This document shows, piece by piece, positions 10,931-22,439 of a stretch of 64,000 bases of DNA. The DNA is from Armillaria gallica (Eukaryota > Basidiomycota > Agaricomycetes > Agaricales > Physalacriaceae): positions 558,001 through 622,000 of the forward strand of contig JBANDB010000005.1 of assembly GCA_037576215.1 (NCBI GenBank). The letters are read 5' to 3'. A program made the position numbers and the translations under genes. Numbering within the stretch: the first letter of the stretch is position 1; each line of letters opens with the position of its first letter. Under the pieces are notes generated by a model that was not told the DNA's origin, made no database searches, and was given only the letters and a program-made list of their open reading frames with translations.

Positions 10931-12300
10931 ATTTGTGATTTCTCACCTAAAGGCTAGAAACCGACAAAGATACAGATGAAACTCGTTTTTCTCTCCCGCC
11001 TAGGGGTGAGGACAATCTACACGCTCAGGTATCCTCATTGGTTTCTACAGATATATTCGCTCCTCTGAGAAGCACAACCTGCCCCTCCCATCATCCCCTC
11101 AAATAACTAGTAACTCTCGGTCTGTACATCGAGGCCAAGGACATTTTCTCTACCTTTATCATCTACCAGGTTATGCCCACTTCCTCTCGCAAACGTTCAC
11201 CTCTTCACGGGACACGTTGGTAGTGTGCATTTTAGGATTAGTGTTACACCAACATTTTCCATCTGACGTGAACCATTTTTCCTGCAACACTAGAGCGCAG
11301 TGGTTAATACGCACTTCCGGCTGAAGGAGGGGGTTCGATACCCCCTCGTTGGCGTACATATTCCATATCATTCAAGTTTTCTATGCCTCCCGTTCTGCCA
11401 CAAAGCCACGTAATGCACGACATAATTTGTATCTCTCTGGCGTCGTCTTACTTTCCGTGTACTTTCATCCATCTCTTCCTCTCGCAAAGATACGTCTCCT
11501 TGTCGAGCGACGGATATACTACATTTTAACTTGAACCCCGTTTTTACTCTCGACGAACTGCATAGGGTCTGGGAGGGGAAAACACATTTTCCGGCGAAAT
11601 CCACTAAGCCTCCCTATAAATTACTAATTTCGCTAACCCAAGCTCTGGGACACGTTAATTATAACCACCTTTCACGCGATAGGTACAAAGCTATGACCTT
11701 ACTTGTCAAACAAAAATTCGAGTAAGAGCTTGCAAGTTCATCTAGGAAAAAGGGATGTCCACGTTGGCGACATATTATGGAGAGAAGGAGTCGAACCTCG
11801 AGTGTCAGATGATGTTGCTCCATCCCACAGGAACTCAAGTATTACAACTCAAATACCAAAGTTCTGAGCTCCCAGATAGACGTGAGCGCGAGGCTGTATT
11901 TCCACTAAAAACCATGTTCTATATACCATTTGGATACGTGGAGAGGAGGAGTCGAACCTCGACATTGCCAATTACATTACCTATCTCCAATCAGGCGTCC
12001 TCTCTGGTCAGAGCTGAAAGAATAAAAAGGGCGGACTTGATCAGAGCTAATTATTCGCACAAGAGGAATTAAAATGCTTGTATCTACTATCACTGCAGCC
12101 GCAGAAAATATGGATCTAGGTCGGATCCTTGATTGAAGCTGATATATCACCGTAGGAACGGGCAGTTAATGCATCACAGCTTACCTTCATCTACATACAC
12201 CGATGAGGATAACTTATACCCGTTCTCAAAAAAGAACTAACCTTTCTTCCCATACAATTTTGAGGAGTGCGACGTAATCTTTCCGAGACTTACTACTTAC
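10930..12300. other. tRNA-like array, second block
   Basis: B-box modules occur on the plus strand near 11331 and on the minus strand near 11787 and 11948, with spacers that match 16200-17350 (for example the stretch before AAGGGATGTCCACG at about 11745 and 16905). The end of the block, near 12310 (GACTCGGATCCGAACAGCCCCA), matches 8334 and 41428, the shared right end of the array unit. This fixes the duplication boundary. Confidence 0.55.
11283..11359 (+). pseudogene. tRNA-like module, nearly full length
   Basis: A D-arm-like GAGCGCAGTGGTTAATACGC, an anticodon-like arm CTTCC/GGAGG with a GGCTGAA loop, and a strong T-arm (GGGGG TTCGATA CCCCC) follow in order. The loop lacks the invariant U33, and the acceptor ends pair poorly. 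The reading as a CUG-anticodon tRNA pseudogene is tentative. Confidence 0.4.
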
Positions 12301-12399
12301 GCGGACGTCAACGGTGACTCGGATCCGAACAGCCCCACCAACTGAATGGTCATTTCTCAGCGAGCACTCATCTCTGATGGCGCGGCATTATTTTTGCAA

Positions 12400-14270
12400 C
12401 AGGGTGCTGTCAGTATACTTCGATGATATGAGGAGTAGCTGCAGGGTGACGATTACCTTCCTAGCTACGTGTTGGTATCCATTTCATTTGGTACCTTGCA
12501 GTTCATCTTCATCCAGATGTCCTTTAGTCGACGTGACTCCCTGCTTAATCCTCGTGTCGATGCGACGCGTCAGCAGGGCATCTGTGGGTCCGCCAGTCGA
12601 CCCAAAGTGACCATAGGCCGAAGGATGACCACGTATACGACTCGTACGTATTCGTCTCATCCCCCTTCTATCTTTCTTAACCTAACGATCATTGAATTGT
12701 CATATGCGACCTGGATTCTACCGTCAAGGGAGCCCCAAGACATGTAACTGGGACAGCCAGAAAGGTATGCATGCTCATCTTAAGTTTCCCTTGCGCCTCA
12801 TGGAATAAACCTTGCATAGAACCTGTAATACAAGCATAGCATCCGCAGAGCATGTGCAATGTCTCTGTGTAAGTCATCATCCATTCCCTTCCATCCTCGC
12901 TGCTCATCCTCGCTCTTAGCGTCTCGCAATGACCCCAATATTACTCCGAGACGAAGTATCTCCTTCCCGCGAGCAAGCGCAAGTCATCCTCTGGCCTGCT
13001 GAAGTCATCCTCTTGCCTGCGCTTATCCTTCGCCAGTGCGGATGTCCAAGACGAGCTAAACGACTGTAAGGTTCGTTCTCTGTTTTGTAGGGGACACTAG
13101 TTGATATCCAGCTCGTGTATAGGTCTCGGCGGCCTCGAAATTGCTCCGAGACGACTGATCTTCTTCCGGCGAGCAAGGGTAAGTCATCTTCTTTCATCCA
13201 ATGTTGCTTTTTCTTATTCTTCGTCAGTTCCTTCCTGGAACGACGTCCACGACGAGCGAATGGCTGTAAGTTTCGTTTAGCTTGTTTTCTGTCTCGTGGT
13301 GCATCACAATTCATCTTTTAGAGGCTGCTAGATAACGGCCAGGGACATTGACTATATGTATCAACGTCCCGCAAACCGGGTAAGTGATCATTTGCGATAT
13401 TCTTTCGACCGCGTTTGACGGATATTTTCTGAGTCAAGGACTCCAGTATGCTCAGGGGAAACCCCTGTGGAGCCAAAATCATGCGAGACGACATTGTAAG
13501 CGACTTTTTCAAGGTATTTTTTGTCTCTAAAAGTACCAATTTGTCATCAGATTGAAGCCCCGAAATCCCGAGATTGAAACCTTGCGGAGCCAAACTTGCC
13601 GAACGAGTGAGGAAGTTTTCGTCTACGAAAGGAGGCTTACTCACCTCGTTAGATAGACCCATTTTTGTCAGATAAGGAGGCCTTGTGACATCGGCAGCCG
13701 GTAAGCCTTTTCTTCGTAGTGTTTTTGTGATTGCTTTGCTGATGTTTTCATGATCTAGGTCGGAAAAAGCGACAACAAATGGTAGAAAAAGCCTCGCGGA
13801 GCCGAAGCCAAGTAAGCAACTATTTGAGCACGGTTAGACTTTGTTGCGAATGCTGAATTTCAGATTTCCGAGACTTGCTTCGCGGTGAGCTTTGCACGAA
13901 ATGCTGCAGAATCATGTCAGGTATGTTTGTATCACGATTTTCTTTCTAGTGTTTACTTGGAATTTGGAATATAGCATGCGTATGAGCAAATTAAAACTGG
14001 AAGAGACGGCTGGTGAGTTTTAAAGACTTTGATTGGTTTTCGCGGAGCCAACGTCTTGGCAGCGATGTGGGCGTGGAATCGATGCGTTGATTGTTCGTTG
14101 TACTTTGGGTGTAGTTACGAGGAGGGGTTTCTAGCATTGATGGCGGGGTCCCAGTATTGTGAATGGCCGTCTTGGGAAGGTCCAAAGACTGGCTATTTTT
14201 TTTTTGACCCTGAGAGAGGGGAATGGAGGGTGTGTTTCTGCTATTTCTGAGTGATTACATAATATTTGGT
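12400..14270 (+). pseudogene. Unidentified intron-dense locus, copy M1
   Basis: The region is homologous to 20540-22370. Many GTAAGT/GTATGT...CAG/TAG pairs delimit tiny exons (about 30-90 nt) with introns of about 50-60 nt. The motif GCGGAGCC(A/G)A or a close variant recurs near 13466, 13586, 13793 and 14039, and two internal units share CCGAGACGA...GCGAGCAAG (near 12940-12975 and 13148-13190), a small internal duplication. A cysteine-rich final frame (14029-14250, ending VCFCYF) may be the last exon. I do not recognise the product. Stops in several candidate exons and divergence from M2 suggest decay. Confidence 0.45.
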
Positions 14271-14367
14271 CCTCTAATTACGGGTCGCTCGCGAAATTGT
14301 TCCGTTGTGAAAATGAATAGCCGTTTATATTCCTGAAATCCATTCTCAACGACGCGTTTACGAGGTC

Positions 14368-15574
14368 ATGACATGCGCAGCAAGTCCATCAACTACTCGC
14401 CATGGCTATTCCCAATCGGGAAACAGCTCCTTCACTGCCACCACCACCTCGTCGTCGCTTGCACCCTCATCTCGACACCGCCATTCTCCACCATCACGCG
14501 CGCCAACTCTGTCTGCATCGCCACCTGCACCACCCATCGCATCTACATCATCTGTCTCATCACTCACACACTCACAGACCCTCCCATCACGATGGATGAA
14601 CACGCTCCGTCCGCCACCCTCTCCCTCCGCACGTGCCAGCCTCGATTCCCTCTTCGATCACCACACCGAACCACCACGCCACCACTCTGTCGTCGCAGTC
14701 GAGATATCCCACGACACTCCCTGCGCACCACACGCCAGCACTTCTGAGGCGTCGTCTGTGGTGTACATCCCTCCGAGTGCGGTGAGGCCTATAATTGAGA
14801 TAAATAGTTCTCGAAAGACCTGGGGATGGAGCTGGCGAACAAAGAGAACCGGGACGAACGAGCACCGTCTCCTCCCCCTCTGAATATTGGAGACAGCATC
14901 GAGGAGAAGATGGGCGAGGTAGAGTTGAAAGGGAGGAGAGACGGCACTGTGCGTGTGCTGGAATCAACGCTAGCGAATTCGGTGAGAACACCCTTCCCTT
15001 ATGATGTCATCAAACTGATTATATGCAGATCCGACCACACCTCCCTGCTCTCTCCCGTCTCCCTCCCAAATGGACACTCCTCTACTCTCTTGACCAGCAC
15101 GGCATATCCCTCAACACGCTCTACTCACGCTCCGAACAGACCAAGCCTGCTAGTGCGCTCGTCGTTCTCAAGGACGACGGCGACACCGTATTTAGCGGAT
15201 TCCTAGCTGACGGAATACGGCAAAGCAGGGGAAGGGGTTACTATGGCAGCGGAGAATCGTGCGTTTCCCTTCTCTTCCCTTCCTTCTCCGCTAACATGTC
15301 ATCTAGATTCCTATGGCGGTACTCGAACGGCAAGCTCTCGGTGTACAAAACCACCGGGAGGAATGATTACATCGCACTCTGTGAGCCGGAGTACCTGAGC
15401 TTTGGAGGCGGAGACGGCTCGTATGGGCTGTACATCGACAAGAGCCTGCTGGAAGGCTTGTCAGCGTAGTGTCTTACGTTTGGGAATGACGTGTTGTGTT
15501 CGCCGGGGAGGATCGGTGCGGGAGGAGCGGTGCCGTTTGAGTGTGTAGGCCTGGAAGTGTGGTGCATAGGGTAG
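14368..15574 (+). pseudogene. OXR1-like: OXR1 copy 2 (frameshifted, nonsense mutations)
   Basis: Exon 1 (14368-14981) carries the Ser/Pro-rich N-terminal region (LPSRWMN, LDSLFDHH, HDTPCAPHAS), then loses the frame near 14780. Relative to copy 1, the GSPGYRG-type segment is deleted and TGG/GGG codons have become TGA and TAG. Intron 1 is 14982-15028 and intron 2 is 15259-15306. The TLDc exons read IRPHLPALSRLP, LLYSLDQHGISLNTLY, FLWRYSNGK, LSFGGGDGSYGLY, then a TAG at 15467 within SARCLTF. The deletion is shared with copy 4, so copies 2 and 4 are sisters and were duplicated after breaking. The M1 locus lies immediately upstream, as M2 does for copy 4. Confidence 0.8.
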
Positions 15575-15649
15575 ATCAATTTAATGCTGATTTTGATGCA
15601 CTAAGCTGTGTGATATCCTCAATGCCTTCTCGCCATTCATTGTAAGGGG

Positions 15650-17420
15650 ACCAGCTTTTGCTGTAGCACTGGAGCGTAGCGGTTAATACCGCTCGTTGGA
15701 GGTTCAATTCCTCCCTTGCGTACATTCGCCATAAGAGGTAGAGCTCCTATTTTTGTGTCTGCCAGACTGTTTTATTGGTCCTAAGTTCAGTTAGCTAGTG
15801 AAAAGCAAGCGACTACTCTTACAGAGCTCGTCATCCAACAAAATGCTGCAAAAATAAGTAAAATTGTACACATCACGAAAGCCCGCGTGGAACCTAAAAA
15901 AAATATACTTCTTCATATGCCTACTCCAAACGTGGATACCATAGGAAATCGAACCCCTTGGCAGGAGAGCCCATTTCGCCCACGAAGAACATCGACATCA
16001 AGTTCCAATTCCTGTCTTCCCCTAGACATGTAGCAAAAACGATGGACCAATATCGCCAAGACGCTTATTTGCATATGGGGACTCGAACCCCTATAACTGT
16101 AGGTAATAGCCGTTCAACGATATTCCTCCGTGACCCTGCAGCCTACCACCCTAAGTTCGATTTCCCTCCCTCAATCCGGGTTCGGCCGAGGGGGGGAACA
16201 GGTTACATGTGCTTTCGCTCTCATTAAAGACAAAACCTGCCCCATTCCGTCATCTCCACAACTCACTGACGCTTCAGAGCTCTGCACATCGAGAGCATGG
16301 ACATTTCCTTTAATTTCTATCATCTATCAGATTATCCGCACGTCCCCCTCAAAGTCTCACCCGTGTGATCATAGGCTGAGTGCGTTTCAAGGTCAGTGTT
16401 GTGCCAACGTTTTCGATTATCCTTGCAGCGCTGGAGTGTATTGGTTAATACGCCTCTCCGACTGAAGGAGAGGGTTCGATCCCCCCTCCCGTACATGATC
16501 CATGCAGTTTACCTTCGTTTTTTGTCTATCGTTCCAAGAAAAACAGGATAATTTGATTGGTATCTCGGTCGTCTTCTTGTCCATTTACTCGCTTTTCTGA
16601 GCCCACAGTCTTCCTGTCGCCATCATATATCTCTCTTTGGTTAGCAACGGATATACACTGCTCGCCCTTATTCTCCTGGTAAGACTCGGACGACCTGGCA
16701 TAGGGAATAGGGCAATACCCAGCTTCTGGCGAAGCAAGAGGTGATCTTCAGCAGGCCTATAGTGATATAAAGACCAATTCCCCTGCTCTGAATCTATATA
16801 CCCAAGCTTTGTACCACCACCTCTCACGCTAAAGGTACCACACTATGATCTGGCGGGCGAAGCAGTAACTGAGACGCGAGTCCACTAGTTCATATAGGAA
16901 AAGGGGATGTCCACGTTTGCTACGTATTATGTACAGAAGGATTCGAACCTCGAGTGCCGGATGAATTCACTCCTGCACTACCAATCTCGGAGGATGGGAG
17001 CCGGTCTCTCCACTAAAAATAGAGTTGAACGACTATCTGGACACACAGAGAGGAGGAGTCGAACCTCAACATTACCTATCTTCAATATCACTATTAGGCC
17101 TCCGAGTCCTTGGGCAGACTTCTGGAAGATAAACCCAAGGAATCAAAATGGCTGAATTGAACGGGACTATTCTCAAAAGAGGAACGCATAAAGTACTACC
17201 ATCCAGCTGTAGAAAATCTGGATTGAAGCTGATATACTATCACCGCATGAACAAGCAGTTAGTGCTCCACAGCTTACTGAAATCTACATGCACTGATATG
17301 AATTGCTTTCATCATTTCCTGCCGATATCCTCGTGTTCTCAAAAAAAAAAACACCTCCGATTCAACATTGACAAGTCGGACGTCATCTCACCTGATGGAA
17401 TGGTCCAAGTGTATTGAGTT
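15650..17420. other. tRNA-like array, third block
   Basis: Starts with a plus-strand module whose D-arm-like stem is perfect (GAGCG...CGCTC, 15670-15692) followed by GGTTCAATTCC and the TTGCGTACATT tail. Minus-strand B-boxes lie near 15946, 16078, 16940 and 17056; a plus-strand one near 16473. The order copies parts of 4.5-5.0 kb and 10.9-12.3 kb. No protein gene is seen. Confidence 0.55.
16424..16496 (+). pseudogene. tRNA-like module, best-preserved plus-strand copy
   Basis: At 73 nt it has tRNA length. A D-arm-like GTATT/AATAC hairpin, a 6-bp anticodon-like stem CTCTCC/GGAGAG with loop GACTGAA, and a T-arm around GGTTCGATCCC appear in order. U33 is replaced by A and the acceptor does not close, so I treat it as a pseudo-tRNA, not a functional gene. 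Confidence 0.4.
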
Positions 17421-17514
17421 TTCCCCTTGCTACCGCGGACGTCAACGATGACTCATATTCACCCATACACGCTACTGTACGCGCATTACTCATTAAAGTG
17501 TAGTCGTTTTCTGT

Positions 17515-17957
17515 CGTGTACCCGAAGGCTGCTGGTGCACTCATCGTTGTCAGTGACGATGACAAGACTGTCTTTCACGCGTTCGTAGCCGATGGAATAC
17601 GGCAGAGCAGGGGACGGGGTTACTATAGCAGTGGAGAATCGTACGTTTCCCTTCCTCCCACTTCTTCCCAGCTAACATGTCATCTAAATTCCTATGGCGG
17701 TACTCTAATACCAAGCTGTAGGTGTACAAAATCACCGGGAGGAACAACTGACAGTATTGCACTCTGCGAGCCAAATTACCTGAGCTTTGTGGTGGAGGCG
17801 GGTCGTATGGGTTGTATGTTGACAAGAGTCTGATGGAGGGCTTGTCGGCGCGGTGTCTGACGTTTGGGAATGACGTCTCGTGTTCTCCTGGGAGGATACG
17901 CGTGGGAGGAGAGGTGCCGTTTGCGTGTGTTGGGTTGGAAGTGTAACACGTAGGGTA
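17515..17957 (+). pseudogene. OXR1-like: OXR1 copy 3, 5'-truncated
   Basis: Begins abruptly within exon 2 (AAGALIVVSDDDKTV, then GIRQSRGRGYYSSGES), joined directly to the right end of a tRNA-like array. Intron 2 follows, but its 3' border reads ATCTAA instead of ATCTAG, so splicing would fail. Exon 3 has a TAG in place of the Ser-Val region, a frameshift around the TGRND motif, and a TAA near the end. The TLDc identity is clear from SFGG-, LEG- and SPGR-type blocks. Confidence 0.75.
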
Positions 17958-18009
17958 GATCAATGTGTGATCGACTCACTGCGGTTGATTCATTCAATGT
18001 AAGGGATCA

Positions 18010-18300
18010 TCTTTTCTTGCAGCACTGGAAGCGTGGTTAATACGGCTCAGCTCCGAGGTTCGATTCCTCCTCGTGCACATGTTCTGTGCAGTCTAGATAT
18101 TGTTTTCCCTGTACGCTCAGGGAATTCGCGGGCCACTAACAGGAAGACGAGATTGAACTCCGATGTAAGCTGCTTTAGTTAACAAAACGTATGTCAGAAG
18201 TTTTCACGTCATCTCAAAGGACGACGAGAGAGGAGGAGTCGAACCTCGAGTCACGCCGGGCTAACTGCTGCACTATCCATGTCCAAAAGACAGAGAACTG
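18010..18300. other. tRNA-like array, short fourth block
   Basis: A plus-strand module (TTGCAGCACTGGAAGCG, B-box GGTTCGATTCC at 18056) directly follows OXR1 copy 3, as it does the other copies. A minus-strand module (B-box at 18235) is at 18228-18290. The block then ends. Confidence 0.5.
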
Positions 18301-20220
18301 AGCTCAGTTATAAGGGGTCTTTCGCCTGTTACTCATTCTTCTGAGCTCGATAAATTCACGTGTCTCTCCAGTTCAACCTCACCGATAATCTAGATTGCAG
18401 GAGTTCGAATTCACGGTTGCAGTGAATAAAGTTATGGGTATGTTCTTGCTTCTGAGCTTTGACTGCTTGTTTGATTAACGATATTCTTCAGCAATATAGT
18501 AGCTGTGTAAATTAAATCAAGAGCCAGTCAGACGATCGTTGCATGGATTAGCTTGTGCTTCGGTACAGAAAGGACGGATGGAACTAGGGACGCTACGAGC
18601 AGACAGCGTCATCATCTGCATATGCGCACTCCCGTACCCGCAGCACGCACCCACCGCCGTCAAGAGGAAATATTTGATTGCCGTAAAAGGCAAATATACT
18701 TACAGCATTTATGAATATCACCATAATTCAAGATAGCAAATTTTTAACTTACTCCATTCTCAGTCGCTGCGTTGTCGACTGAACACCAAGGCCTGGTACC
18801 ATATAATGGCGAGCGTGACTCGGAGCGAATACCCTACCTTTTCGGTACTAAACAATTAGACTACCTTTTACAGTGTCGCTCGCGATACTGTAGCTACCAG
18901 TCTTATAACACCTCAGGAACTCACCAGTCGTCGTTAACAAGTCTTCAAGAAATATATCGGCATTGTACCAATGGGTGAGGAGACAAGAACGGAAAATAAG
19001 CTGAGTGAATGCGCCGTCAACGTGTATTCACTTTGAAACTCACCAGAGTGCGTGTTCTGCATTGAGGACATCAGTACCCATTGAATGAAGGGCAGAACTT
19101 AAGTTCATTGTGGCGTTATGGCTAGAGAGCATCAAAATAAGCAGCAGCCGACATCGTTCTGCAGTCGAGAAAATGATTGTATTGATCAACAGGAGAGCTT
19201 GGGGAGTCGAAGCGGCACTCACCATAGGAAGATCGAGCTAAAAGACATCACAAGTACATTTCCATGCGAAGAGGACGCGACGGCACTCACCTTTCCCTCC
19301 AGAACACGTCAAATACTTCGCTTATCGCCTAACGTCGCTGTATCCTAGAGAAGAGACATGTCAGTATATATCGATATTTCACAGTCACCGTCAATTTGGG
19401 CCTGATTCAGGCGAGTTCGCATCGGGGATGGTAGTGGTTGACAGGAGAGAATCAACAGAGAGTGTAGTGACTTGTTTGTGTGTGGTTTCCTTCCTCCGAG
19501 ACGCGTTGTTTGCGCTTGACGCGTGTTCTCAATCATTTCATCCCTCTCATTCAAAATGCAGGCGGCTCGGTTACCTTGTTCTTCTGGCTTGAATTATCAT
19601 CCTGCGTGGGTGATTATTCCCTTCCAAATGCGACTGTTGACATTCGGGACGAGGCTATCCGGTTGATATTCGAGGTGAGGCCTTCCGGTGAGCTTGCTGA
19701 AAAGACTAGTCGAGCTTCGTAAAGGTATCTATCAATACTGTCATAATTTGGGCTCAACGCATAATGAAATACCTTGAATTATAGAACGCAAGAATCAATC
19801 CCATGAGTCTGAAGAATGAATTTACCTCGCTTAGCAAAAAAGAAGACAGTGGCGGGGCAAGTGACTATCTTGACGTGCACGACACGGCAACTCGAATCCC
19901 GGTTGCAGTCGCGTGAGTGTGTTCTCCGTCTCGGGATTCTGTTGACTGCTGACCGTTGACAAGTGCAAACAACTCTTATACACTTACCTCCACCATCTCT
20001 TCCCTCCCGACACCCACTTGTTCCCTCCCCCCTCCTCAATGTCTCATCATCTCCATTACTCGTTGATTTCAGCAGCGACGGTCGACCTAGCCCCAATATG
20101 TATCTCCCTTGAGACATTGCCCATGGGTGTTCGATGTTGAGATCGACGTTGATGCCCATATCGGGAGGCTGCTGTGATGTGCCGCCGGCAATCACCTTCT
20201 TTCACTCTTACCACCACCAT
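18300..20220. other. No recognisable gene
   Basis: Short overlapping open frames only. 19779-20195 minus is open for 138 codons but is unrecognised. A TCGAATCCCGG sequence near 19890 resembles a T-arm. Nothing else is supportable. Confidence 0.45.
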
Positions 20221-20239
20221 GGTATGTTCATTTTCTTTA

Positions 20240-22370
20240 TTCATCCCTTCCCTGCTCACAGGCGTCTCTCAGCAGCTCAATTATGATTTGTTTATGTCCA
20301 TGGTATGTGATTTGCGTCTCGCTTAGCGTTGCTGACATGTTTCTTCCACAAGATGCATTTTCTTTTGACATTGCCGATACTTCGCTTGCGAGTCCTCAAT
20401 CCTCTCTGATTCCGGAAGGTTGTATACCATGTCGGAAACTCGGTAAGTCAAAACCACCTCAGCAATGTTGCTGTATTGATAAACCTTAGCCACGACCTTT
20501 CCCAGATGATTTGGCGAGCATGCTGCGACGGAGTGTTGCCTGTATGCCTCGCAGATACAAGGAGAGGCTGCAGGGTGACGATTACCTTACTAGGTATGTG
20601 TTGGTACAGGTTTCCTTTCGTACTTTTGAGCTCATCGTCTTCTGGGTGTCGTTTAGTCGTCCTGAATACCTTCTGGACCCTCAACACGTTAGCAGGATAT
20701 CCGTAAGGACGTCAGTAAGCGAAAACACGTCTGTAGGCAGCCGCATGATCGCGCATACGACTGGTATGTATTGGTCTCATTCTCCTTCTATCTCTTCTTG
20801 GCTAACGATTGTTGTATCGTGGCACTAGACTCCTGGAGCATACAGCCGAAGGAACACCGAAACGCATCGTGTGGGAGAGGCTATTATGCTTGTTAAGGGT
20901 AACCAAGTTCGTCTTAAGTGTTTCTTGCGTCTCATGGAATAAACCTTGTATAGAACCTGTAATAAAAGCCTCGCATCGGCAGAGCAAGTGCAATATCTCT
21001 GTGTAAGTCATCATCCATTCCCTTTCATACTCGCTGCTCATCCTCGCTCTCAGTGTCTCGCAATGACATCAATATTGCTCCGAGACGAAGTATCTCCTTC
21101 CCGCGAGCAAGCGCAAGTCATCCTCTTGCCTGCGCTTATCCTTCGCCAGTGCGGATGTCCAAGACGAGCTAAACGACTGTAAGGTTCGTTTTCTGTTTTG
21201 TGGGGGACACTAGTTGATATCCAGCTCGTGTAGAGGTCTCAGCGGCCTCGAAATTTCTCCGAGACGACGGATCTTCTTCCGGCGAGCACAGGTAAATGAT
21301 CTTCTCTAATCCAATGCTTCCAGTGCTTATTCTTTGTCAGTTCCTTCCTGGAACGACGTCCATGACAATCGACTTGCCGTAAGTTTCGTTTAGCTTGTTT
21401 TCTGTCTCGTGGGGGGATCGCAATTGATCTCCGTTTCGTTTGTAGGTTGCTAGATAAAGGCCATGGACGTCGATTATATGTGTCGATGTCCCGCAAACCG
21501 GGTAGGTGATCATTTAGGATATTCTTTCTGCCGTGTTGGACTGATATTTTCTCAGTCAAGGCCTCCAGTTTTTCAAGGGAAAAACCCTGCGGAGCCAACA
21601 TCACGCGAGAATACACTGTAAGCGACTTGTTGAAGAAATTTCCGTGTCTCAAAGTACTAATTTCTCTTCAGATTGAACTCCAGGAATCCTGAGATCGAAA
21701 CCTTGCGGAGCCAAACTCGCCGAATGAGTGAGGAAGTTTTCGTGTATGAAAGGAGGCTTACTCACCTCGCTAGATAGACCTATTTGGGGCGGAGAATTGG
21801 GCCTTGCGAAATCGGCGGTAAGTGGGCTTTTACTTTGAAGTCTCTTCGTGATTGCCTTGCTGATATTTTCGTGTTCTAGTCCAAAAAAGGGACACGAAAT
21901 CGTAGAACAAAGCCTCGCGGAGCCGAAGCTAAGTAATCAATTCTTTGAGCACGGTTCGGCGTGGTTACTGATACTGAATTTCAGATTTCCGTGACTTGTT
22001 TCGCCGCGAGCTTTGCACGAAATGCTGCAGAATCATGTCAGGTATGTTCGTATCACGATTTCCTTTCTAGTACTAACTTGGAATCTCTAATACAGCATGT
22101 GGATGAGTCAAAAATAAGATGGAAGAAACAGTCAGTGAGTTTTGAAGAACTTTGAATAGTTTCCTCGGGTTCGCAGCGGAAACAGACGCTTAGAACAGAC
22201 TTTTTGGTTGACATTTGCGTGTAATTACGAGGAGAGGTCCCTAGCATTGATGGCGGGGTCCTAGTTGTGTGAATAGCCGTCTTTGGAAGGTCCCAAGACT
22301 GGCTATTTTTTTATTATCCTGAGAGAGGGGAATGGAGGGTGTGTTTCTGCTATTTCGGAGCGAGTACATA
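20240..22370 (+). pseudogene. Unidentified intron-dense locus, copy M2
   Basis: Second copy of the 12.4-14.3 kb locus, with a better-preserved 5' half. Candidate exons separated by GT-AG introns read ...ADTSLASPQSS...EGCIPCRKL (20345-20441), LASMLRRSVACMPRRYKERL (20505-20598), RPEYLLDPQHV...SVGSRMIAHTT (20656-20762), then SWSIQPKEH...CGRGYYAC before a TAA. These join in one phase, so the locus was once protein-coding and rich in Cys and Arg. Downstream GCGGAGCC exons match M1. No family recognised. Confidence 0.45.
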
Positions 22371-22439
22371 ATCTCTGGACCTCTTTTTACGGGTCGCTCG
22401 CGAAATTGTTCAGTTGTGAAAATAAATAGCCGTTTATAT

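Noticed and set aside
14406..15000. Minus-strand ORFs antisense to OXR1 copy 2 (and the equivalents at 22725-23112)
   Set aside because: They follow the skewed codon composition of exon 1 on the other strand and repeat in each copy; there is no independent evidence.
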